A DNA stretch of 64,000 nt from Platerodrilus igneus (taxonomy: Eukaryota; Arthropoda; Insecta; Coleoptera; Lycidae), in the NCBI GenBank assembly GCA_036346225.1, contig JARFIW010001469.1:12308001-12372000 (forward strand), read 5' to 3'. Below are positions 1 to 11,410 of this stretch, piece after piece. A program made the translations under genes and the position numbers. The notes beneath the pieces were generated by a model that saw nothing but the letters and a program-made list of their open reading frames with translations, did not search any database and had not been told where the DNA came from. Each line of letters starts with the position of its first letter. The first letter of the stretch is position 1.

Positions 1-500
1 CTGCACGTGTCGGGATACTTAGCTTGCACGCCATCGGAAGGGAATTAGCACCGCATCACCACGGTAGTCGGGATCCATTTACCTGGTTATCATAACGGCA
101 CCGGTGATCTACAGGTAAAAGCAGTTGGTCTGTGGGAAAAAACAGTCGGGCTTCCATAAGAACAATTTGGCCCACAGCTAAGAGCTAAAAAGAGAATCTT
201 ATTAGGATGGGTAAACGCGGAAAACTCACCGATATACTCAAAATATCCACTACTTGTCGAACAAAAAAAGTGCATTGCTGTTGAAGTATTAGGAGGAGTA
301 ATGTAGAAAAATACCTCAAAGCACGAGCCGCGGAATCAAATCAAAATTTGTTTAATAACCAGAATTCTAAATTCAATCCCCGCGTTATTAACCAGACAAA
401 TGTGATTAGAAACTCGACACAAGCTTCATCAGTGAAGTATGATCCATTATTGCAATGAGTCTTTAGGTTGGAGTAGTATAGGAAGAAATTTTGCTCAATC
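1..500. other. No recognised gene
   Basis: I find no recognisable gene here. On the plus strand 304-459 is an open, asparagine/glutamine-rich stretch that could be a leftover of a gag-like or low-complexity protein, but there is no motif to support it. Confidence 0.3.
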
Positions 501-507
501 GGAATAT

Positions 508-740
508 GTATCAAGCCGACGGATACTTAAAACAATGTACTGACTATGTAACTTATAGCGGAAACTTTCTAATTCGCAGCAAATGGGTTTAAATGAAATT
601 ATAATAAAGCGTACTTATTGTAGGAAGGTCTAATATACAGGGTGTTGTTTGAGTATTGGAAGCAGAATCATTGTGAATGACGAATGAAATAAAAAGGGTA
701 CGGTTTAATACATCGTCGGAAGACGAACGTAACATGTGGA
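508..740 (+). repeat. Dispersed repeat, copy A
   Basis: This stretch resembles 6836-7080 on the same strand and 4630-4820 on the opposite strand. Shared landmarks, in order, are a GGATAC(T/C)TAAAACAA block, a GCAAAT-GGTTTAAATGAAA block, a GTACTTATTGTA block, and ATATACAGGGTGTTG. It is the most diverged of the three. The family is unidentified; the ACAGGGTGTT word is common at ends of arthropod transposons and retroposons. Confidence 0.6.
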
Positions 741-759
741 TTCTTTCATGATTATAACC

Positions 760-1600
760 GTATTATTTTGCCAGCTTGGCAATAATGAAACAACGAAATT
801 CCAACACTACCATTATAATGGTACAAAATTTTTATGAAGGATCTTCAAATTATGAATCATCCGAAAAACATCTTTTGTCTACACATACTATGTAAGAAAT
901 TTATTTACACAGAGAAAAACTTATACGTGCAATTTAGCAACTTAAGTCTAAAAAAAAATCTCATAACTACGAGATATTAATAAAGGATTCACACAGTCCA
1001 GTAATCTCGTAACTTTTTTATCTAGGTCACAAAATTTTCTTTAAGAGTAGCATGGATAAATTAAATACGCTTGTTTAACCCGTCTACAAGTAATTGATCA
1101 GTGAGTTATAAAAAAAAACTTTCAGTAAAGTTCAAATCACCTCAAAGTTTGACGTCAAATAATATCTATAGAAATTATCCACCCGCTAGTAACTTTCTAT
1201 ACGCAAAAAATCTTATACTAACTTAATCTACTTAATACGAGCTCAAATTCTCTCCCTAAGGGTTTAAAACAATGTTATACTTGCGTTTTGGATCGTCAGA
1301 TTCTCATACAACTTGCCTCAAAAAAGGTACTCTAGATTAATCACTGTAGAGCTTTCCATTTTCGAGATATTTTAAATTAAGTCATACTCAACTCATGCAA
1401 GAAATCAACGTATTATTAATTCTTTCAAAAATCCAAATGTTTATTTTATGAATTCGTAACTGATATCTGATTTAAATTAAACACAGTAAGTTGACAAACA
1501 TGTACATATTTCTAAAAATAATGTTTCATTTATATTAGTTTTACTATTAAAATACAAATAATTACAAACTGTTGCTGAATTTAGTAGGCTTCTCTGACTT
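760..1600. other. AT-rich spacer
   Basis: AT-rich sequence with no open frame of note and no repeat that I can match elsewhere in the window. Confidence 0.4.
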
Positions 1601-1637
1601 GGTGTAGTTGACAATACACGTTCAATTAAACACAAAA

Positions 1638-1970
1638 ATGGTAACATACACATTCTCTGAATATGCTGACATGCATTTGGTATTAGGAGAATGCCATGGC
1701 AATTCGGAAAAGGTCGTAATTAGATATACAGAGAAAAATGCAGGACGCATTGTTTTCAATAGAAAAGCTTTTGTGGCAGTAGATGTACGGATAAGGGAAA
1801 CTGGAACTATTTTACCTGCTGCTCAACATCCTGGAAGTGAAAGAGTAAACCGCACATTGAGAAATGAAGAAAATGTTTTAAATTTAGTAGCGGAGAACCC
1901 ATGAATAAGTACCAGAAGACTTGCTACAAACGGGAGTTTCTAAGATAACATGTTGGAGAATTTGTTACGT
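1638..1970 (+). pseudogene. DUF4817-type transposase N-terminus, broken
   Basis: The ATG at 1638 opens a protein starting MVTYTFSEYADMHLV, the usual opening of the arthropod DUF4817 helix-turn-helix domain found at the N-terminus of mariner/Tc1-like transposase relatives. The expected series follows: an RxTEK-type segment, an IRETGT segment, and a VAENP segment. A TGA at 1902-1904 ends the frame at the conserved ENPGIS position, and the next helix (GVSKITCWRI) is found one frame away from about 1926, so there is one stop and one frameshift. No catalytic DDE domain follows: the homology stops where a short inverted-repeat element begins at about 1986. This is a dead fragment. Confidence 0.65.
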
Positions 1971-1985
1971 TTTTTTCGTGGCAGC

Positions 1986-2062
1986 CACGTTGGGCGCCAA
2001 ATTTATGCTACGTAACACAAAGAAAGTCAAAGAAATGACCGGGCTCAATCGGAGAGTAGGGG
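1986..2062 (+). repeat. Partial copy of the 5-kb inverted-repeat element
   Basis: CACGTTGGGCGCCAAATTTA followed by TGCTACGTA and then GACCGGGCTCAATCGG matches the end of the element family at 4916-5206. It directly follows the broken DUF4817 fragment, so it probably inserted there. Confidence 0.6.
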
Positions 2063-2219
2063 GGGTTGTAGAAAGCAGACTGACGAATGATGTATGCGGC
2101 GGTAAGGAGTTAGTAACAGTACCTGCAATAAAAGAAATTAGAATAGCAAACCTGCAATAAAATAAAAGATTAGTCCTGCAAACCTGAAATAAAGAAAAAG
2201 CATAGCAGCAATGCATAGT

Positions 2220-4620
2220 CTAAGTTATTCAGTACTTGGTAGAATGTAAAAAAAAACTGTTTAGATAATCTATATAATATAACAACGGTAAAAGCAATAC
2301 AGGCAAATGTTTAGTACAAAGTGAGGTAATATTGGGGAGTAGCAGAAACGTTTCCTCACACACCAATTAAACATAAATCAGACAAAATGTTGACAAAAGA
2401 TAAATAGATAAGACACAATTGGTATGAGTAATTCAGTAGCATTGATTTTTCTTTCTTTCTTTTTTTTTCTATGTTTTAAAATAGCATGCAAGTCTATTGT
2501 AAAAGGTATCAGAACCACAAAGATATGGTAAAGCAACGGATAGATATTTAAAGTAATAATCAGTAGGAAATAGTTCAACTTACAAAAGTCCTTCAGCAAC
2601 GCTTCCTTGCATTTGAAGTGTGGGATTCACGAGGTCCTGCACTAGCGAAGCACTTCACCCTTGACTGTGAGGGTGTTGATGGAACTTATCACACGTTACA
2701 CTAATCACACCTACGTATTTCACTGGTGTTAGCAGCAGGCATTATCACGCGTCGGAACTATGTAGCCTTGATAAATTTCTTGGTAATTCTATTTCCTAAG
2801 ACAATAATTTCGAAATATTCTGTAGCACTAATTTAATTTCAACTGGGACCAAATGTATATTATTTTCATAAACATTCCATAAAGCAGTGAGAAACTTCAA
2901 CCAATACCTTAGTAAACCGGTAATCTGTTATATTTCGCAAACACGAAACTTGCACAAGCAAAGATCTGTTGTAGATTCTTTGGGGTTAGAAAATTTAGAA
3001 ACTACAGTATCCACAGTATTTGAGATAATCCAAAGTATGAACTCAACCGAAAAACAAATAGTAAGCCACGCGTAAGCAATAAAACCGTCCGTCAAATGTC
3101 CTTAAAACACACGTGCGTCGACCAAACACGTTCGCCTATAAAACATACTATTTCAATCGGAATTACACTGCTCTACAGTTAATAAACAACTTTTACCCCA
3201 CAAGAAAACTCAACTAAAAACACAATTAGTAAAGCAACAAGGAAACAGTATTTTTAACGTAATAAATATAGAGGAACAAAGCACAAACTACAACTGCTCA
3301 TCTGCTTTTTATTCAACTCGTTGCTATTACAACCGCTTTTCGTAAATTATCTAGACTTGTATATCCACATAAGGAACAAAATTTATATGAATGCAGCCAT
3401 CATATCTACTAATTAATCACGAGCCGCTTATCACTTTCGACAAGCTGGAAAGTAATTTACTTTATACTAATAAATATAAAATATAGAACTAGTAATTGCA
3501 GAAATGTATTTACGAATTGGGTAGTGTAAAATGTTTAACTACAAAAATGCCCGTTACAAATTCTATAAGATCGACAGCTGTATAGCTATCACCTGCAACA
3601 AGTTGAGGATTTTTTAGAAACCGACTACCAACCTAGAGTTGAGTTTGGGGTATTCTAGAACATAGTTATTTTATGCATTGCAAATGCAATAGGATTGGTA
3701 GGGATTTGTATTCTTAACAACTGTAAATGCAAAAAAATTGCTGTATGATAAATGAAACGTTTTGTAACGCATCTTTAAACCCATAAAAATTTTACTACAT
3801 AAATAAATCAAGCTTGCAATTGCTTTGTATCTTAATAAAATACAGAAAATACATAATTAATTAAAGCCGAAAATGCTTATTTTATGCTTTGCAAATGCAA
3901 TACGAATGATATGGTTTTACACAGATGTATTAAATGGCTTGTATTTATATCTTAACGATTGAAACTTGGCTTTACTAAGTAATCATTAACAATTGAAGTA
4001 AATCAATTTATAATTTGATTTTTTAAGTTTATAACCGTTTTGTGATCTCTTGCTTGTCTGTCACTAGTGTACTACACGGAAATTTAATCACATGATTAAG
4101 AAGGGCTTTGTCATTTAATGGTAAAGAAGTAGGCTTATACTATACAGGTTGGAACAATTAAATATTCGTAAATTTCTATTTTTTTTCTGTTTACCTCAGG
4201 ATCGAGGGTATACGTACTTTTATTTTATTCTTACATTTTCGGAACACAATTTTGTTTACAAATTTGACCTTTATACTTCTTGGTCTTTTTCTTTTGGAAT
4301 TTGTATAACGAAGTTATATTGGTTGACGTTTAATTGAGAAGCTTATAGTGACAATAGGATGTCTCGTATACGAAGGGATAACATTACCGTATTAGAAACG
4401 GTAAAAGACACAACGAAACGTTGAAGCGAAGATGTTATTCAAAATTTTATATCAAAAACCTTTTTCCTTTACCTTTGGTTTTTCATGTACAACAACATGA
4501 TATTTTGTATAATATAGTTTTTTATAACAAATTTTTATATTTTTGAATGTCGGTAACTTTTTTCCCATTTAACTGACTATATCTCTTACTATTTCTGATA
4601 TAGTAATTGTTTCGTTCACT
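2220..4620. other. AT-rich region, nothing recognised
   Basis: No supported gene. Small open frames (for example 2887-3075 and 4149-4337) lack recognisable domains. If the P450 at 7.3 kb has upstream exons in this window I could not find them here. Confidence 0.35.
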
Positions 4621-4629
4621 TTCGAGGGT

Positions 4630-4820
4630 AAGTTGAAAACCTAGACCCTTTCTGATTCGCTATTCATTTACGTAGATTTTGTTACTATTCCAACAACATC
4701 CTGTATAAATTATCGTTTTCATTTAAACCAATTTGATGCAAATTTGAAAAGCTTATTCTATAAATTAAATAGTCAATACCATGTTTTAGGTATCCGTGAA
4801 CTTGCTACACGTTACGATAG
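4630..4820 (-). repeat. Dispersed repeat, copy B (inverted)
   Basis: This is the reverse complement of the unit at 6836-7080. It contains ATTCGCTATTCATT, CCAACAACATCCTGTA, TTTCATTTAAACCAATTTG and TTTTAGGTATCCGTGAACTT in the mirrored order. Copies B and C are closer to each other than either is to copy A. Confidence 0.65.
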
Positions 4821-4915
4821 CGTACAATTAAATTCTTGCACTGTTACGACCGAAAGATTCGTCGAAATAATGGATTATACTATTATTTGATTAGCGTGTT
4901 TCAAGTTTCTAATAA

Positions 4916-5128
4916 AAAATTTATGCTACGTATATCGGCGTAGCCTTAAAAAAAGAACTAAAGGAAGAAAATGACCGGACTCAAACGCAACACTAAAAAC
5001 CACAGCTCTAGATCATTGTAAATATAAAATTACATATACCACATTAGCACTACAATTAAGCCCGGTCATTTTCTTTCTTTGGTTTATTTTTTCTAGGCTA
5101 CGTCGATGTACGTAGCATATATTTTGGC
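4916..5128. mobile_element. Short element with long terminal inverted repeats
   Basis: The two ends are inverted copies of each other over roughly 65 bp. The left end runs from AAATTTATGCTACGTA to AAAATGACCGG; the right end runs from CCCGGTCATTTTCTTTC to TACGTAGCATATATTTTGGC. The core between them, with CACAGCTCTAGATCATTGTA, is non-coding and recurs at 5479-5553. This is a MITE-like architecture. The exact outer boundary and target duplication are not clear. Confidence 0.6.
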
Positions 5129-5320
5129 CCCACGTTGGGTGCCAAAATTTATGCTACGTACATCTATGTAGCCTTAAAAGAGAACCAAAGAAGAAAATTA
5201 CCGGGCTCAATCGGTAAGCAGACGGGGTATTTCACATACAAAAACAAGGGAAGGCCTGAAATAAAAATATACTCACTCGTTCACAACTTACAACTAAACA
5301 TACACAAAAAAAACCTCTAA
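5129..5320 (+). mobile_element. Adjoining partial copy, forming a palindrome
   Basis: After a 12-bp centre (CCCACGTTGGGT), the terminal repeat of the preceding element is repeated in inverse orientation at 5141-5206, so 5060-5206 is an imperfect palindrome with arms of about 66-69 bp. The sequence beyond (CTCAATCGGTAAGCAGACGG) matches the copy near 2040. The centre, with the adjoining GCCA, also resembles a retroelement primer-binding site on the minus strand, so an LTR-junction origin is an alternative. Confidence 0.5.
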
Positions 5321-5478
5321 TTAAAAAAAATATATTCAAAAGTACAGTAGTATCAAAAAAATGAACAATCAATAATTACAAGCTACGCATATTAAAAAAA
5401 CAAAAAGAAATCATTTTTAAAATGGTGAGCTGCCGTTTATAGGTACCTAACCTCTACATTAATTAACTTAAAGAAACC

Positions 5479-5553
5479 CAAACGCAACACTAAAAACCAC
5501 AGCTCTAGATCATTGTAAATATAAAATTACACATACCACATTGGTACTACAAT
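5479..5553 (+). repeat. Second copy of the element core
   Basis: CAAACGCAACACTAAAAACC through the TACTACAAT end repeats the core at 4983-5055 with few mismatches, but no terminal inverted repeats flank it here. It may be the remainder of the partial copy that starts at 5141. Confidence 0.65.
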
Positions 5554-5559
5554 ATTTTA

Positions 5560-6565
5560 ACTAACAAAAATTTATAACTCCAAACAAAAAAGGTAAACCA
5601 ACAGTTATAAATCATCATCGTACGCCTACGATTACATATATACAATTAACTGGATAAAATGACCACAATAATTGCAATATTAATACTTCATATTAGCTCA
5701 CATCACGATAATCATTTTAAAGATTCCGATGTAGTTATCAAATGGTGCAAACAGTGCATAAACATTCACCCTTGAGTTTACAACGTAGGAGTAGATCCTA
5801 CCGTCTCTAATGATGGGGCGAAACAGAGATGCGCGTTATTCTGTTTTGGGGGTGTCCTCCCATCACAAAAAGGGGCGGCGATCCAACGGGTAAAGCACAC
5901 AATATTGTGTGCGCGAAAATCCATAAAATGCAGAAACAAAAAAAACAACGTTAACGACGAGTACTTTGGTCGTGTTCAGAAAAGAAAAAGTTAGCCTAGA
6001 GCGAGTCGAGCTCACACTATTGGGGTTCCGTACCAATACTACAGTGAGCAATCAATAAACCAAATTAAGCTGTTTTTATTTTGTATGTATATTTAAACCT
6101 TATCCAAATTTGATTGTGGTAACTGAAAAATGAATATATTGTCCCACATTGTTCTGGTATACATTATTAGTAAATACGTTGTCTATTACTGTGTTTACAA
6201 ATTTTTTTCCCAGCAACTATTACACTGTCAAAAAACCTGCAGTTCCCGATAATCTATAACTCAATAGTTACTATCGCAATTAAAATCAAAATTTGAGCTT
6301 TGGAAAAGTAGGAGAACAGGGAAGGGAACAGTCATTTTTGGCACATTTTGAACTATATTGTAAAACAAATTTATAGAAGCCTTTTAGAATCATCTTTCAA
6401 ATGATACCTCACACGATATATTTATATATTTATATTTATATATTTATTAAAACTTTTTTTCTTTTGACCGAATTAACCCCTGCCATTTTAATCTTAAAAT
6501 ATTTTTTTTCTATTTTCTGAGTATCAATATATGTGCGCGTCATAAAGACCTAACATTGTGCCAAA
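5560..6565. other. AT-rich spacer
   Basis: No gene recognised. A short GTAGGA-GTAGA-TCCTAC hairpin sits near 5786 and a TATATTTA simple repeat at about 6417-6450. Confidence 0.35.
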
Positions 6566-6569
6566 TCAA

Positions 6570-6683
6570 ATTTCTACGTTACATAGTTTTCGAGAAAAGC
6601 CTCTGTGACAGACGGACGGACGGACACGAGAGTGATCTTATAAAGGTTCCGTTATACCTTATAAGACGCGGAACCCTAAAAAT
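6570..6683 (+). repeat. LINE 3' tail (RTE-like)
   Basis: The order GACAGACGGACGGACGGACA, then AGTGATCTTATAAAGGTTCC, then GCGGAACCCTAAAAA is the well-known 3' terminus of RTE-type non-LTR retrotransposons in insects. No coding part is attached, so this is a strongly 5'-truncated insertion. The assignment rests on remembered consensus features, not on an alignment. Confidence 0.5.
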
Positions 6684-6835
6684 GCACATATATTCGTTTT
6701 GAAATAACCAGAGTTCAAAGTAATACCAGTGTTATCAACACAGGTGATTAGAAAACACGGTTTATCAGATAGTTCAATACATTATGTCGAGTCTTTATAT
6801 TGAAGTAATTTAGAAAGTAATTATACGCTATCGTA

Positions 6836-7080
6836 ATGTGTAGCAAGTTCACGGATACCTAAAACAAGGTATTGACTGTTTAATTTATAGAACAAGCTTT
6901 TCAAATTTGCAGCAAATTGGTTTAAATGAAAATCGTTAGGAAGTGTACTTATTGTAAAACGGTATGATATACAGGATGTTGTTGGAATAGTAACAGAATC
7001 TACGTCAATGAATAGCGAATCAAAAAGGGTGTGGTTTTTAGCTTACCGTCAAAAGTGAACGTAACACAATTTACTCCTTC
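6836..7080 (+). repeat. Dispersed repeat, copy C
   Basis: This is the best-preserved copy of the family at 508-740 and 4630-4820, with ACGGATACCTAAAACAAGG, AAATTGGTTTAAATGAAA and ATATACAGGATGTTGTTGG. It lies just upstream of the P450 exon, so probably inside the intron of that gene. Confidence 0.65.
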
Positions 7081-7348
7081 GAATGTTAGATACTCTGTAT
7101 ACAGCACCAAGGAAGTTTTTCTTATACTAGATGATAAAAATTTTATGCAGCCGCTCTTTACTGTTTTGTCAATCAGATACTACGTTCAAAGTGTTTTTGT
7201 AACAAACTCTGGAATATGTGTCTTTCGTATTAGAAACTGCCAACGTCACTTAAGATATCATCGCGTTGAAGATTTATGTAAAGTTATGTAACGCAATAAA
7301 ATGTTATTTAAAATATTAATAACTATGAGTAACTCATTTCCTTTATAG

Positions 7349-7842
7349 AATCTCTACGTAAGTGGCCACCAGTCATGTTTACCGACAGGAAGTCAATAAA
7401 ACCATATACAATAGAGCCAGAAATACCAGAAGAAGAACGCGTCTATTTGGAAAAAGGGGAAGAAATCTGGATTCCAATCTTTGCTTTGCATCGTGATCCA
7501 CAGTATTATCCCGATCCTGAAAGGTTTGATCCTGAACGCTTTAGCGACACTCAGAAGCATAATATAAATCACTTGGTTTATTTACCATTTGGTAGTGGCC
7601 CAAGAAATTGTATTGGTACGTAAAAAAACCTTTAACATAATTTTATTTTAGAAATTGCAGGGTCACGTTTTGCTTTACTAGAAGTAAAGTTAATCATATC
7701 GTATATTTTACGGTATTTTGATATTGTTCCTACTACGAAAACTCAAGTACCGCTAATATTAAGCCCAAAGCAACTATTTCCTATGCCCAAAGAAGGGTTT
7801 TGGTTAGAACTGAAACCTAGAACAAATACATTAACCAGCTAA
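7349..7842 (+). CDS. Cytochrome P450, last two exons (CYP9-like)
   Basis: This encodes the C-terminal part of a microsomal P450 monooxygenase, a haem-thiolate enzyme that oxidises xenobiotics or endogenous lipophilic compounds. Exon 1 (7349-7615) follows a TTTATAG acceptor and begins inside the K-helix ExxR motif (split E codon, then SLRKWPP). The PERF segment (PDPERFDPERF) and the haem-binding loop FGSGPRNCIG follow. Exon 2 (7661-7842) completes GSRFALLEVK and ends at TAA. Both exons are intact. The wording TDR, KPYTIEP and GSRFALLE fits clan 3, most like CYP9; the subfamily is not certain. Upstream exons, which should hold the membrane anchor and I-helix, were not found in the preceding 7.3 kb, so they lie outside the window or are lost. 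Confidence 0.9.
7616..7660 (+). other. 45-bp P450 intron
   Basis: The GTACGT donor and the GCAG acceptor join the two exons in frame exactly at the Cys-Ile-Gly-Ser-Arg sequence of the haem loop. An earlier TTTTAG (7646-7651) would insert extra residues into the loop, so the later acceptor is preferred. Very short introns of this size are usual in insects. Confidence 0.85.
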
Positions 7843-8019
7843 ATGTAGATGAAAACGATTGTCATGTAGAGATTTCTGAAGCATATACAATAATTAATTT
7901 TAGAAAACTTATCTAAATTGTTTTTATTAACTTTATTTTATCAGATATTATCCAACAGTACAATATACGTACCAAAGGGTATGTAGCAGAAATACATGGT
8001 ATATACAGTAGAAAATTAG

Positions 8020-8389
8020 CATTCTTTTTAATCTTCTTTGGGAATTAAACCACTCATAGTTTTTAAAATCATCTTTATTTACGTTTCGATCCATGACCTA
8101 GGATCGTTGTCAAAATAATAAAAACTTCAAGTTTGACATTCATGACAAATTCAAGGTGACTGATTTATTAATGTTCGATATATTTGGTTTTATTACATAA
8201 GCAAAAATTTTTAAAGTTTAAAAGAATGATCGCCTTCAATTGAAGGCAATCATTCTTTTAAACTTTAAAATCCTAGGTCATGGATCGAAACGTAAATAAA
8301 GATGATTTTAAAAACTATGAGTGGTTTAATTCCCAAAGAAGATTAGGAAGAATGCTAAACAAACCACAACAAACATACAGGGAGTATTT
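8020..8389 (+). mobile_element. Hairpin retroposon, copy 1
   Basis: The element is flanked by 13-bp direct repeats AGTAGAAAATTAG (8007-8019 and 8390-8402). Its 85-bp outer arms (8020-8104 and 8270-8354) are near-perfect inverted copies, and a second palindrome (8213-8267) lies inside. About 35 bp of unpaired tail, CTAAACAAACCACAACAAAC onward, sits only on the right, so the structure is asymmetric. A sister copy at 27753-27983 shares arms and tail. Long target duplications and the one-sided tail suggest target-primed reverse transcription with an inverted 5' piece, as seen in Penelope-like elements; the family is inferred. Confidence 0.7.
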
Positions 8390-8409
8390 AGTAGAAAATT
8401 AGTTTCTAC

Positions 8410-9300
8410 ACGTGCTCGGACCAAGGAAAAATGCGCCTTGGTGGATAAATTTAAATTACGTCCATAGATTTAAGTAAATATATTACATAAGGAATAATAT
8501 AATCAGTTAGTTACACATATTAAAAATTATAAGATATTTATATGAATTACAATAACGTAATTGTATATTAGTATTATTGTCGGAAGGCGGCTCAATCTTG
8601 AAGTTACTAGTTTATTCACCCGCCATCCGATACCTCTTTAAAAAAATGAAACACTATTTCATTTAAAAACTAATGTAAAAAATACAAAAATACAAAATGA
8701 GGAAAGAAATTCAAGATAACAAAATGTACTTAGTTATCATACTATAGCTACATAATAGCTTAAATATTCAAGTCTAACTTATAATTTTATTCTTCTTGCC
8801 TTTATTTCCGTAAATACATCAACAATTTTATTTATCGCAAATATAATGTTCTATTGCTATTAATGATAAATCGACTAGCACTAATATCAGAGTGTGTGAC
8901 CTTCATGATACTGATATCAAGTATGTTGAGGTAGAGTTACAATTGAGCCATGTTATGCAGAAAGCATCCAACACGCAAATATATTATTTGGACTAACAGC
9001 TGCTTAAAGTTTAATACATTCAGTAAAATATCTGGTATCATTTTTATATATCTATCATATAATTTGTGTAGGTTTGATTAATACTTTTTTATAACACTTT
9101 TTGTTTTTTTTGATGCCGTATGAGGTTTTGCAAAAAAATTATAGTTTGTGGGTTAGTAGTTTGCAGCATATAACCAAATAAAAAATAAACGGATCAAAAG
9201 CAAACGTTTATATTTTTCCAAAAATATAAAAAAGTAATACACAGTAACTCGTACAAATAAAAAACACAAAACAAAAAAATTTTTTAGAAGTGCAAAAATA
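8410..9300. other. AT-rich spacer
   Basis: Nothing recognised. The region is strongly AT-rich with no long open frame on either strand. Confidence 0.4.
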
Positions 9301-9306
9301 GGTATT

Positions 9307-9823
9307 TTATGAACTTACTTCATCTACCTCAAAATCAAGGTCCTCTACATTGATATGAAAACTATCGTGCTTTAAGAATAAATGTTTATTTTTCTATTTT
9401 GATGGATTTCTTGCGCAGCCAGTTAATACAAATTTTGTGTACCGTAACTTTTCTGTTTGTGATAGCTTTTAACAAATTTTTAACTCCAATAAAATCAGCA
9501 GGCTCCATTTTCTGAACAATAAATGGATTTTTTCGTCTACATGATTTCATAATTTGCACATAATCATCGGCAGTATAAAGTCGTTGCTAGATTTTTAGCG
9601 CAGTTTCTATGTCACTGAAATCCGAATCGTTAGGCAAGTACGTATGTTCCACTATTAAAAAATTTAACGTGATACTTTCAAAATTTGGATTTTGATGTAA
9701 AATGTTTTTTTTAGTAATAGAATGATTTTAATATTACGATTTTGGACGCCACAGGCATCGCTCCAAAGAATTAAATGTTTGACTGCTGCAGATAGGCGAG
9801 TTTGAATATGCTTCCGCAAGCAA
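9307..9823 (-). pseudogene. Transposase-like gene, C-terminal half
   Basis: On the minus strand this continues the gene interrupted at 17605. It encodes, in order, an LRKHIQTRL segment, the signature LILWSDACGVQNRN, a YLPNDSDFSDIE segment, and a C-terminal RKKSIKIEK region followed by an acidic end that stops at 9307. One frameshift follows the run of A residues after the signature, a TAG lies after the DFSDIE segment, and another frameshift lies in an A run near 9390. The WSDxCGxQNRN signature belongs to a widespread animal family of transposase-derived proteins with an RNase H-like core. I do not know its formal name. When the gypsy element and one GCAA copy are removed, this half joins the 17.6-kb half in frame. 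Confidence 0.65.
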
Positions 9824-11277
9824 TGTAACATACTGTTTTAATACGCTCTAATAGTTCTAGTATTCCTAAAAATAGTTATTTTCTGGTTTAATTTTAGCAT
9901 TCTAATTATTAGAATGAAGGTCTGCAATTGTAGCGGCTGCGGGATCACCCAAGTAGGTTCCCAGCGAAGTTCCCAGAAAGTTCTAATCCAAGAGTTAATC
10001 ATTTTTCTAAAGGCACTTTACTTCAAAGGCGCTAAACATATCAGATTAGTTGCTATCTATGATTAGATGTCAATCATGTTCTAGGACCCTATTTATGTCT
10101 GGGTAGTCGGAAGGAATTTTTCAATTAGCGGAACACTCAACTAAAAATTAGTTCGGAGAGCTACTTGTGTGGCTATCTTAGGCATTGGCAGTTTAATTAA
10201 TCTTAAAGATTTACGACCAGCGTATCCCTTGTCGAGTATGAGAGCTAGGCAAGGGGTTATTTTTCAATTAACTTAAATGTATATAAGGATGCCAGCCGGT
10301 GGCAATCGGGGTTGTTTATTTCCAGACGCGTTAGAGTCTGAAGCTCGCGTTCTTGTAAGATTGAGTAAGTGTTTTATTTCTCTGAATTCAAGTGCGTGCC
10401 GTTATGTTCAAAGTTAGTTTATTTTTCTGAGTAAGTAATTATTATATATGGTATCACTATAAACTCAAAGCTGTGTTATGCATCATAAGTGATTTATTTG
10501 TTTAAATACAATATCTGTCGACTTTCATAACATACAACTTCGGGTTAAATGTCCGTTCCAGTATTTAATCCCTTTAGGATATTGTTAAAGACCGCATCTT
10601 TTGAAGGGTTTCTTATTTTATTGGGTTTCGACGTAGTCCGAGGCTTGTAATAACTAAGCCACGAATTCCGTTATTGTACTATTTGACCCGTGTGAAGGTC
10701 ATGTTTTTCCTGTTATTGATGACCCCGTGATTAAAGGAAGGTCGTTTCAGTATGCAAGTTAGTTAGACTACGGTAGCGTTAATTAATTATATGTATTGGG
10801 GTGTTTGCACCCAGAACTGTTGTTAATATTCATAAAATAAGGACTTTAGAATTGTTTAGTTAAGTTGTGTTTGTGCTAGCCGAAAACTTAATAACATTTG
10901 TCCCTGTGAAGTGACGTATTTTCTGTCCTGCATCTTAGTTCATCGCCACGAACAAAGTGCGACGAAAGCTATTACCGCGATCGGTCCATGGGCCGTTTAA
11001 TTCCCATGGTGGCGCCCTATTGTAAATATTGTTAATCACTGTATAATTTTGTATGCATATGTAATTAGGTTAAGTTAGTTAGTAGGCCGTTTAATAAAAC
11101 AATTGGAATTTTGTCTTAGTGTGTTGTTGTTTAATGAACCTCCCCTTCTCACCGACTGCAGCAGCTTGCGAGGCATTGTCCCGAAACGTGAGGGTACTCT
11201 AGTGTTAGAGGTCCTTCCCATTTATTATTTATTGTTAATTGGATACCCTCACGCGGTAGGTAAATATTACAATTACA
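9824..11277 (+). repeat. gypsy 5' LTR
   Basis: Matches 16151-17604 over its whole length. It holds a TATATAAG promoter box at 10280-10287 and an AATAAA polyadenylation signal at 11093-11098, so the likely order is U3 to about 10310, a long R/U5 after that. Conserved small differences from the 3' LTR include position-matched single substitutions and the last nine bases. Confidence 0.95.
10280..10287 (+). promoter_or_regulatory. LTR TATA box
   Basis: TATATAAG lies in the first third of the LTR, upstream of a GC-richer stretch suitable for transcription start. The same box is at 16607-16614 in the 3' LTR. Confidence 0.6.
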
Positions 11278-11278
11278 C

Positions 11279-11294
11279 TGGCGCATTAACGTGG
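11279..11294 (+). other. Primer-binding site
   Basis: TGGCGCATTAACGTGG begins two bases after the 5' LTR end, the expected place and the expected TGG start of a tRNA primer-binding site. The priming tRNA was not identified. Confidence 0.6.
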
Positions 11295-11410
11295 TTAAAA
11301 TTGTAAATATGGTAAACAACACACGGACGAAGTTTTAGATTGTTTTATTTCTATTTAGTGTTAGGCAGAATTAACAGTTAATATTAGTGATTTAGGAACA
11401 GGTTTCGCTA

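Noticed and set aside
304..459. Asn/Gln-rich frame, considered as gag
   Set aside because: No zinc knuckle or retroelement neighbour; composition alone is not evidence.
2887..3075. 62-residue open frame, considered as an upstream P450 exon
   Set aside because: No P450 motif (I-helix, PxxP hinge or anchor) and no convincing splice sites.
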